Source: Sedimentisphaerales bacterium (GTDB taxonomy: Bacteria > Planctomycetota > Phycisphaerae > Sedimentisphaerales > SM23-30). Taken from it: a stretch of DNA of 5,849 nt. The notes under the pieces were generated by a model. That model ran no database searches and was not told where the DNA came from. It worked only from the letters and a program-made list of their open reading frames with translations. The stretch is taken from assembly GCA_030640865.1 (NCBI GenBank), contig DAOWIP010000368.1, positions 1-5,849 on the forward strand, given 5' to 3'. Below, one piece after another: positions 1-4,743 of this stretch. Position 1 is the stretch's first letter. Each line of letters begins with the position of its first letter. The translations under genes were made by a program, and so were the position numbers.

Positions 1-17
1 AGGTGCTTGATATGTAA

Positions 18-30
18 GTCCCGTAGGGAC
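18..30. repeat. GTCCC-GTA-GGGAC hairpin repeat, copy 1
   Basis: A perfect 5-bp inverted repeat (GTCCC/GGGAC) around a GTA loop. The same 13 bases recur at 86-98 and 4674-4686. This copy is followed by AAATGATAAT rather than the GATTGAAAA tail of the other two, so it is a diverged or different subtype. Confidence 0.8.
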
Positions 31-42
31 AAATGATAATAG

Positions 43-62
43 CCCAGCGATTTATCGCTGGG
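43..62. repeat. Perfect 9-bp hairpin CCCAGCGAT-TT-ATCGCTGGG
   Basis: A perfect inverted repeat with a two-base centre, directly after GTCCC copy 1. It has the same design as the GGTGCGAT-GT-ATCGCACC hairpin at 3894-3911, since both arms end in ...CGAT/ATCG... No T-run follows, so it is not a standard intrinsic terminator. It appears once in this window. A REP-like element is an inference from its form and neighbours. Confidence 0.7.
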
Positions 63-84
63 AAACCTGTTCCTATATTATTTT

Positions 85-107
85 AGTCCCGTAGGGACGA
101 TTGAAAA
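85..107 (+). repeat. GTCCC hairpin with GATTGAAAA tail, copy 2
   Basis: The GTCCCGTAGGGAC palindrome (86-98) is followed by GATTGAAAA. The 23 bases from 85 to 107 are identical to 4673-4695, about 4.6 kb away and in the same orientation. The identity runs beyond the palindrome, which supports a true dispersed repeat rather than a chance hairpin. Confidence 0.85.
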
Positions 108-112
108 CAGTC

Positions 113-140
113 AAGTAGGATGCGATGTATCGCACCATTT
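113..140 (+). repeat. AAGTAGG-headed hairpin repeat, copy 1
   Basis: These 28 bases match 3888-3915 at 27 of 28 positions. The core TGCGAT-GT-ATCGCA is a 6-bp hairpin. The one difference, A at 120 against G in the other copy, breaks the outer part of the stem that is perfect there. Same orientation as the second copy. Confidence 0.85.
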
Positions 141-209
141 AACTGACCAGTAGATGGGTGCAATGGTATAAAAGTCGTTTTTGTCTCCTGAACGCCGACA
201 AAGTGGTGC

Positions 210-238
210 TGGACGGAGTGGGAAAGAAAGACTATAAT
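210..238 (+). promoter_or_regulatory. Possible sigma-70-type promoter
   Basis: A perfect TATAAT at 233-238 is preceded, with a 17-base spacer, by TGGACG at 210-215, which matches 4 of 6 bases of the TTGACA consensus. It would give a leader of roughly 185-190 bases before the response regulator, containing the terminator-like hairpin at 293-319. A consensus -10 can occur by chance, and the promoter rules of this organism are unknown. Confidence 0.3.
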
Positions 239-265
239 TTCCGCGTTTGACAACATAGAAATTTG

Positions 266-309
266 GTAACCGTTCACGGGTTCTCAAGTGGGGTGGGCCT
301 GTGGCCCAC
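266..309 (+). repeat. GTTCACGGG-headed hairpin repeat, copy 1
   Basis: The 34 bases 266-299 match 3764-3797 at 30 of 34 positions and run into a hairpin. The stem is GTGGGCC-TGT-GGCCCAC (293-309), whereas the other copy has GGCGGGC-CGT-GCCCGCC. The arms differ between copies but remain complementary in each, so pairing is kept through compensating changes. Confidence 0.8.
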
Positions 310-319
310 GTGTTTTTTT
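293..319 (+). terminator. Possible intrinsic terminator (repeat-derived)
   Basis: A 7-bp GC-rich stem, GTGGGCC/GGCCCAC, with a three-base loop is followed after GTG by seven T residues (313-319). This fits a Rho-independent terminator on the + strand. It could end an unseen upstream gene or a short leader transcript from the putative promoter at 210-238. The stem belongs to a dispersed repeat whose second copy (3790-3806) has no T-run, so a termination role may be incidental. Confidence 0.45.
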
Positions 320-321
320 AG

Positions 322-344
322 CCCCCGATGTAAAATCGAGGGGG
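322..344. repeat. C5/G5 hairpin
   Basis: CCCCCGAT at 322-329 pairs with ATCG (335-338) and GGGGG (340-344), leaving one bulged A at 339 and a five-base loop. It lies immediately after the T-run of the terminator-like element. Its arms also use the CGAT/ATCG core seen in the hairpins at 43-62 and 3894-3911, although the outer arms differ. It may be a diverged member of the same family. Confidence 0.55.
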
Positions 345-421
345 TCTTCTCTTTATTAGTCCTGAAAGGGCAAAATAATTTTTTTGCCTATGTACCGGTG
401 TCTTTCGTGAAACTATTTTAC

Positions 422-425
422 GGAG
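422..425 (+). promoter_or_regulatory. Ribosome binding site of the response regulator
   Basis: GGAG lies six bases before the ATG at 432 and fixes that start codon for the response regulator. Confidence 0.7.
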
Positions 426-431
426 TTTTTT

Positions 432-914
432 ATGACAAAATCGACTGAACAGAAAGGCAACGGCAAATCACCCAGCAAAATTCTGATTGTCGATGACAAT
501 GCGCAAAACGCTGAACTGCTACAGGCCTACCTTGAGGTGTTGGAGGCTGACATTCGGATCGCGGTTGACGGGGTGGACGCCATGGAAAAGATATCCCAGG
601 ATGAGCCTGATATTATTCTGCTGGATATTATGATGCCGCGGATGAGCGGCTTCGAGGTCTGCCGACGTGTAAAAAGCGACCTTAAAACAAAAAACATCCC
701 CATAGTGATAGTTACCGCCCTGAACGAGTTGGGTGATGTGGAGCGCGGCGTTGATTGTGGTGCGGACGATTTCCTTAGTAAACCGATCAATAAGCTGGAA
801 CTACTAACTCGTGTAAAAAGTCTGCTGCGGGTCCGTAATCTTCAAAGTGAACTGGAACGTACTCTTTCATACTTAGAGGACATCGAAGATTTCGGGAATA
901 AAAGTCATCCATAA
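432..914 (+). CDS. Receiver-only response regulator with C-terminal helical tail
   Basis: A 160-residue CheY-like receiver protein, expected to be cytoplasmic and phosphorylated by a histidine kinase not encoded here. The receiver spans about residues 15-135. It shows the acidic pair D21-D22 (LIVDDN), the phosphoacceptor D65 in LLDIMMPRMSG, the switch threonine T95 in VTA, and the lysine K117 in GADDFLSKP. Residues 126-152 form a charged, heptad-like helix of the kind that in PleD-like and RpfG-like regulators links the receiver to a GGDEF or HD-GYP output domain. Here the protein stops a few residues later, so it has no output domain and must act by dimerising or by binding a partner. The start at 432 is supported by GGAG six bases upstream. 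The M16 protease gene begins 45 bases downstream on the same strand, so co-transcription is plausible. The family call is firm; the pathway controlled is unknown. Confidence 0.95.
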   Translation: MTKSTEQKGNGKSPSKILIVDDNAQNAELLQAYLEVLEADIRIAVDGVDAMEKISQDEPDIILLDIMMPRMSGFEVCRRVKSDLKTKNIPIVIVTALNELGDVERGVDCGADDFLSKPINKLELLTRVKSLLRVRNLQSELERTLSYLEDIEDFGNKSHP

Positions 915-959
915 AAAACTAACTAATGAAAAATAAGCGATTTGGGAGCATATTTGAAA

Positions 960-3737
960 ATGAAGAATGCCGTTAAAATTTTATGGATTATTCCACTATT
1001 TATAGCATTATCGGCGGTTGCGCAACAAAAGGCCGTACCTCAAAAAAAAACCGTGGCACAACAAAAAGCCGCAACTCAAAAACACGTGCGGAAAAAAGCT
1101 CCATGGACGGCTCTGCAGTTCCGCCTGATCGACCGGCCGGATGAGATTGTGGAGGTACTTGATAATGGTATGGTTGCGATCGTTAAGGAGAACCATACAG
1201 CGCCGGTAGCGTCTGTACGGCTATACGTGCGGGCAGGGAGTATTTATGAAGGTAAGTTGTTAGGGGCGGGTTTGAGTCATCTGTTTGAGCATCTGCTGGC
1301 AGGGGGGGCGACAAAGAACCGCAGCGAAGATGAATCGCGAAAACTAATCGAAAAAATCGGAGCGAAATTCAACGCCAACACCGGCAAGGCCCGTACCTGT
1401 TATTTCCTGACGGTTCCGGCGCTGCATGTTGGGACAGCCCTGAATATGATTGCCGATTGGGTAACAAGGCCGACATTTCCGGAAGACGCGTTCGAACGAG
1501 AATGGGACGTCGTGCAGCGGGAACTGGAGATGGGCAATACTGATCCATCGAGAATGATATGGAAGCTGTTTGACGAGCTTCGATATACGATGCATCCGGG
1601 CCGTTTTCCTGTTATCGGCCATCAAAGCATCGTTCAGCAACTGAAGCGGGAAGAGATACTTGCTTATTATAAACGTATGTATGTGCCGGATAATTGCGTG
1701 GTCGTGATTGTCGGCGACATCAACGCTGAAGAAATGCTCGATGCGATAAAAAAGGAGTTTTCCGATTTTACCCGTCGGGCACAGCCCACAATTGTATTAC
1801 CTGATGAACCGGAAGTTACCGCGCCGCGTGAGATTGTGAAGGTGTTCCCGGCAATGCGGGGGCCGGCGAAGATGAATATCGGCTTCCCATCTTTCAAACT
1901 GCAACATAAGGATCTGTACGCGCTGGATATGTTGGCGAATATTATGGGCGAAGGCAAAAGCAGTCGTTTATATAAACGTCTGCAAGAAGAACTCCAACTG
2001 GTCTTTTCCATTTCGGCTGGAAATTATACTCCAAATTGGGCAGACGGTACCTTTACAGTTATGTGCGAGTTGGACCCGGATAAAGTGGCTAACGCGCGTT
2101 CCGCGATATGGGACGAGATTGAACATATTAAAAAAGAGTTGGTTACGGATCAGGAACTTGCCCGTGCCAAAAGGCAATTGCTGGTCGGACATATCCGCTC
2201 TCATCAGACTGCGGAGCAGCAGGCCGAGACAATGGCTGAGGATTATTTGGCCACGGGCGATCCGCATTTTTCCGATCATTATGTGGAAAACATGCAGAAG
2301 GTTACCGCTGAGCGAGTGCGGGAGATGGCGAGAAAATATCTCGTGAGAGATAAACAATTGACACTGGTACTCACACCGAAGCCGCTTATGCCGGTCGTGG
2401 TTGGTGGGCAGAAAAAAAATGGTGAGTCGGCCGTCAAGCAAATCACACTCGACAATGGCCTGCGGGTACTTCTCAGGCATAACACTGCTGTCCCACTGGT
2501 GAACACACAGTTTTATGTGATGGGTGGTTTATTGGATGAAACCGAGGCCGATAATGGGTTGACCAATCTGATGACAATGCTTTCTGTCAAGGGCACAAAA
2601 AATTATACGTCACAACAGATTAACGAGTTTTTCGATAATATCGGCGGCGGCATTCACACAAGCTGTGGGAATAATACATATTTTTATCAAATGGAGGTGA
2701 TGAGTAAGGATTTCGGCCAGGCGTTTGGCGTCTTTACTGAGGTGGTACGCGAGCCGACTTTTCCTGAAGAGGAGCTGACCAAAGTCAGGCCGCTGGTTTT
2801 GGCCGCCATTGAGAAGGTACATAATTCCTGGCCGGCGGAGGGGGCCAGGTTCTTTAGGGAAAACTTCTTCATTAACAGTCCATACAAGCGTACCCGGCTG
2901 GGCACGGCTGATTCAGTTCGGACTATATCGCGAAAAAAGATAACAAAATTTCACAAAACAGCCACGGTTGGTTCCCGTAGTGTGTTGGCCGTCTTCGGCG
3001 ATATCGACCTTGATAACACCGAAAGGATGGTGAGGGAAAAGTTTTCCAGCCTGCCGAAAGGAAAACCTTTGGACCTGAATAAGTTCAAGCCGGAACCGCC
3101 TCTTAAAACACCTCGTGCGTTTTTCCAAAAAACCTCTAAAGAGGGGGCTACCGTACACGTTGGTTTCCCCGGTATGAAACTGACTAATGTACAGGACCGT
3201 TACCCTATGGAGGTGTTGACCAGCATTGTCGGCAGCAATACCGGCTGGCTGCACGAACTGCTCAGAGGCAAAGGACTGGTCTATTACGCCTGGGGTTTCA
3301 GTTTCGCGGGACTGACGCCGGGTTATGTCGCGGCTACCGCCCAGTGCGAAGCGGACAAGGCACCTGAGGTACTGGAGCTTATCCAGGAACAGTTGCAAAA
3401 GGCCGCTCAGGGAAATATTACCGAGGAAGAAGTCGCGCGAGCCAGGAGCAATCTGATTAATTCCGAAATTCTCGGCAAGCAAACAAACGCCGATATGGCC
3501 ATGGCCACGGCCCTGGACGAACTATACGGTTTCGGGTACAAATGGTCGCAAGGCCATGCCGACAGAATCCTGGCGGTAACTTTAGAGAACGTCAAGGCTG
3601 TGGCGAAGAAATACCTCTCGGTACCGCCCACTATAACTATCAACACATCCAAACCGGAACTTTTTAAAAAGAAACCGTCAAAACCCGTTCAGAATAATAA
3701 AACTGAAAAACCCAATGCCGCGAAAAAGAAAAAATAG
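960..3737 (+). CDS. Exported two-domain M16 zinc protease
   Basis: A 925-residue M16 (insulinase/pitrilysin-type) metallopeptidase. MKNAVK followed by a hydrophobic run and A-V-A before Q22 is a good Sec signal peptide, so it probably acts in the periplasm or outside. A K/Q/A-rich linker (about 22-48) follows. The first M16 half (about 60-475) has the zinc site H107-x-x-E110-H111, then 76 residues to E188, which is the exact family spacing; FNANTG follows the zinc helix. The second half (about 490-900) repeats the fold (LDNGLRVLL, later LLRGKGLVYYAWG), but the zinc motif has become NLMTM (about 536-540), so it is non-catalytic. The tail is lysine-rich. I chose ATG 960 because it gives a clean signal peptide; GGGAG at 944-948 is 11 bases upstream. 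In-frame TTG codons at 942 and 954 are alternatives, and TTG 954 has a 5-base spacing. The length resembles fused PqqL-like proteins; the substrate is unknown. Confidence 0.95.
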   Translation: MKNAVKILWIIPLFIALSAVAQQKAVPQKKTVAQQKAATQKHVRKKAPWTALQFRLIDRPDEIVEVLDNGMVAIVKENHTAPVASVRLYVRAGSIYEGKLLGAGLSHLFEHLLAGGATKNRSEDESRKLIEKIGAKFNANTGKARTCYFLTVPALHVGTALNMIADWVTRPTFPEDAFEREWDVVQRELEMGNTDPSRMIWKLFDELRYTMHPGRFPVIGHQSIVQQLKREEILAYYKRMYVPDNCVVVIVGDINAEEMLDAIKKEFSDFTRRAQPTIVLPDEPEVTAPREIVKVFPAMRGPAKMNIGFPSFKLQHKDLYALDMLANIMGEGKSSRLYKRLQEELQLVFSISAGNYTPNWADGTFTVMCELDPDKVANARSAIWDEIEHIKKELVTDQELARAKRQLLVGHIRSHQTAEQQAETMAEDYLATGDPHFSDHYVENMQKVTAERVREMARKYLVRDKQLTLVLTPKPLMPVVVGGQKKNGESAVKQITLDNGLRVLLRHNTAVPLVNTQFYVMGGLLDETEADNGLTNLMTMLSVKGTKNYTSQQINEFFDNIGGGIHTSCGNNTYFYQMEVMSKDFGQAFGVFTEVVREPTFPEEELTKVRPLVLAAIEKVHNSWPAEGARFFRENFFINSPYKRTRLGTADSVRTISRKKITKFHKTATVGSRSVLAVFGDIDLDNTERMVREKFSSLPKGKPLDLNKFKPEPPLKTPRAFFQKTSKEGATVHVGFPGMKLTNVQDRYPMEVLTSIVGSNTGWLHELLRGKGLVYYAWGFSFAGLTPGYVAATAQCEADKAPEVLELIQEQLQKAAQGNITEEEVARARSNLINSEILGKQTNADMAMATALDELYGFGYKWSQGHADRILAVTLENVKAVAKKYLSVPPTITINTSKPELFKKKPSKPVQNNKTEKPNAAKKKK

Positions 3738-3763
3738 CAATAAGCCAACCTATTAGAATACCT

Positions 3764-3806
3764 GTAACTGTTCACGGGTTCTTAAGTAGGGCGGGCCGTG
3801 CCCGCC
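3764..3806 (+). repeat. GTTCACGGG-headed hairpin repeat, copy 2
   Basis: This is the partner of 266-309. The head is 30/34 identical, and the hairpin is GGCGGGC-CGT-GCCCGCC (3790-3806). It lies 26 bases after the stop codon of the M16 gene. The stem is strong but is followed by GTTCACTCA rather than a T-run, so it could stabilise the 3' end of the transcript but is not a classical terminator. The rest of this gap (3807-3953) holds a weaker CGTTGG/CCAACG hairpin (3821-3839) and the next repeat. Confidence 0.8.
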
Positions 3807-3887
3807 GTTCACTCATCCGACGTTGGGTGGCAGCCAACGAGTCTTCGAGGTGGATGGTTGAATGGGTGGCATATTTTACGCGTAGTT

Positions 3888-3915
3888 AAGTAGGGTGCGA
3901 TGTATCGCACCATTT
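3888..3915 (+). repeat. AAGTAGG-headed hairpin repeat, copy 2
   Basis: 27 of 28 bases match 113-140. The core GGTGCGAT-GT-ATCGCACC (3894-3911) is a perfect 8-bp inverted repeat. It lies about 40 bases before the C26 hydrolase gene. A TATACT that could serve as a -10 box follows at 3916-3921, but I see no matching -35 box; an upstream element would fall inside the repeat. Confidence 0.85.
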
Positions 3916-3942
3916 TATACTAAAATCGGGCTGGCGAGTTCT

Positions 3943-3947
3943 AAGGT
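3943..3947 (+). promoter_or_regulatory. Ribosome binding site of the C26 hydrolase
   Basis: AAGGT, a partial Shine-Dalgarno sequence, ends six bases before the ATG at 3954 and supports that start. Confidence 0.6.
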
Positions 3948-3953
3948 AAGTAT

Positions 3954-4670
3954 ATGAAACCGCGTATCGGCGTCAGTATGAATTATGCCCGGACCGAAGG
4001 CGGACCTGAGCGGGCTTATCTGGATCGAGAGTATCTTGATTTATGGTCCCGGTTCGGTGCCGTGCCGTTTCCGATTGCCCTGGCTGAAGACACCGATCAA
4101 ATTGATGTGATGCTTGATTGTGTGGACGGAGTGTTGTTCACCGGCGGGCTGGACCTCGACCCGGTGTTATGGGGACGGCAACAGCATTCGGAAACCAGAC
4201 TGTTACATCCTCGACGTCAGCGGTTTGAACTCAAATTATACGAAGCAGTCCAAAAGCGGCAACTGCCGATTATGGGCATCTGTCTCGGCATACAGATAAT
4301 CAATGTGGCCCACGGCGGTAGCCTGTATCAGCATCTGCCCGATGTACCCGGACAAATCGATCATGGTCGGGAAGGGCATACGACAACGCACCCGGTTCGG
4401 CTTGACAGGAAGGGACAGTTTTTCAATTGGCTGAAGACCGATAACATCACGGTTCAAAGCTGCCATCATCAGGGAGTGGATCGTTTGGGTGAATCGCTGT
4501 TGGCCTCGGCGGTGGCTGATGACGGTGTAACCGAGGCTATAGAGCGGCCGGGTTATCCTTTCCTTATGGCGACGCAGTGGCATCCCGAACGCGATCTGGA
4601 AAATCCCGTCAACCGAACCATTATGCAACGGTTCCTCACGGCGGTGCAATCCCACAAAAAAAGAAAATAG
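3954..4670 (+). CDS. Gamma-glutamyl-GABA hydrolase-like peptidase C26
   Basis: A 238-residue cytoplasmic hydrolase with the class I glutamine amidotransferase fold, similar to PuuD-type enzymes that cleave gamma-glutamyl amide bonds. The N-terminal strand is KPRIGVSMNY. TGGLDLDP (63-70) is the family's oxyanion-side loop. The nucleophile C110 sits in the elbow MGICLGIQIINVAHGG. SCHHQGVDRLG (169-179) and the final QWHPE supply the remaining conserved positions, giving a triad C110-H210-E212. The elbow reads GICLGIQ where PuuD-like proteins usually have GICRG; the LG form resembles biosynthetic amidotransferases. The length is slightly below PuuD (about 254 residues), with no obvious missing block. 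No polyamine-degradation genes are nearby, so a putrescine role cannot be assumed, and another gamma-glutamyl compound is possible. The gene lies 216 bases after the M16 gene. A repeat hairpin begins 3 bases after its stop. Confidence 0.9.
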   Translation: MKPRIGVSMNYARTEGGPERAYLDREYLDLWSRFGAVPFPIALAEDTDQIDVMLDCVDGVLFTGGLDLDPVLWGRQQHSETRLLHPRRQRFELKLYEAVQKRQLPIMGICLGIQIINVAHGGSLYQHLPDVPGQIDHGREGHTTTHPVRLDRKGQFFNWLKTDNITVQSCHHQGVDRLGESLLASAVADDGVTEAIERPGYPFLMATQWHPERDLENPVNRTIMQRFLTAVQSHKKRK

Positions 4671-4672
4671 TA

Positions 4673-4695
4673 AGTCCCGTAGGGACGATTGAAAA
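4673..4695 (+). repeat. GTCCC hairpin with GATTGAAAA tail, copy 3
   Basis: Identical over 23 bases to 85-107 and in the same orientation. It starts just 2 bases after the stop codon of the C26 hydrolase gene, where the 5-bp stem could affect the 3' end of that transcript. It has no T-run. Confidence 0.85.
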
Positions 4696-4715
4696 TGGAT
4701 ATATCTCAATAGTAC

Positions 4716-4743
4716 CCGTTCACGGAAAATCAAGCAATGCGAC
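4716..4743 (+). repeat. Degenerate GTTCACGGG-type repeat overlapping a gene start
   Basis: CCGTTCACGG (4716-4725) matches the head of the repeat at 266-309. After a few A residues, TCAAG reappears at the place expected from that repeat, followed by ATGCGACC, which contains the start codon of the radical SAM gene. The match is partial and has short gaps. The hairpin arm is not conserved. Confidence 0.45.

Larger units (their letters stand above)
1..431. other. Gene-free leader region rich in hairpin repeats
   Basis: No open frame here has a plausible start, ribosome binding site and recognisable protein. Reading left to right I see: a GTCCC-GTA-GGGAC hairpin (18-30), a 9-bp-stem hairpin (43-62), a second GTCCC hairpin with an A-rich tail (85-107), an AAGTAGG-headed hairpin (113-140), a codon-like stretch ending in TGA at 248-250, a GTTCACGGG-headed hairpin (266-309) with a T-run, a C5/G5 hairpin (322-344), and a small CCTGAAAGGG motif (361-370) that could fold as a 3-bp stem. 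The region is probably a mosaic of repeat insertions between an unseen upstream gene and the response regulator. A promoter for the regulator should lie here; the only good match I find is at 210-238. Confidence 0.8.

Noticed and set aside
83..277. 64-codon open frame on the minus strand in the leader region
   Set aside because: It runs through two repeat copies, has no recognisable domain and no convincing ribosome binding site. Part of its predicted C-terminus (FQSSLRD) comes only from the GTCCC repeat and reappears in another spurious frame at the third copy.
1..345. Possible CRISPR array
   Set aside because: The repeats are short palindromes of several kinds with irregular spacing. There is no regular repeat-spacer pattern and no cas gene in the window.
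263..448. 61-codon open frame on the plus strand overlapping the start of the response regulator
   Set aside because: It is built from the hairpins, the T-run and the regulator's own leader. It has no domain, and it overlaps the well-supported ATG at 432.
942..959. Upstream TTG start for the M16 protease
   Set aside because: It adds six residues before a signal peptide that begins naturally at ATG 960, and its TTG overlaps the only nearby GGGAG. TTG at 954 remains possible but is less likely than ATG 960.
2913..3482. Long minus-strand frame (189 codons) inside the M16 gene
   Set aside because: It is antisense to a clearly conserved protease domain and shows no motif of its own, so it is a codon-bias shadow.
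3790..3806. Intrinsic terminator after the M16 gene
   Set aside because: The stem is strong, but no T-run follows, and the hairpin belongs to a dispersed repeat.
4236..4733. 165-codon minus-strand frame across the end of the C26 gene
   Set aside because: It is antisense to the conserved C26 motifs and its start lies in repeat sequence. No family is recognisable.
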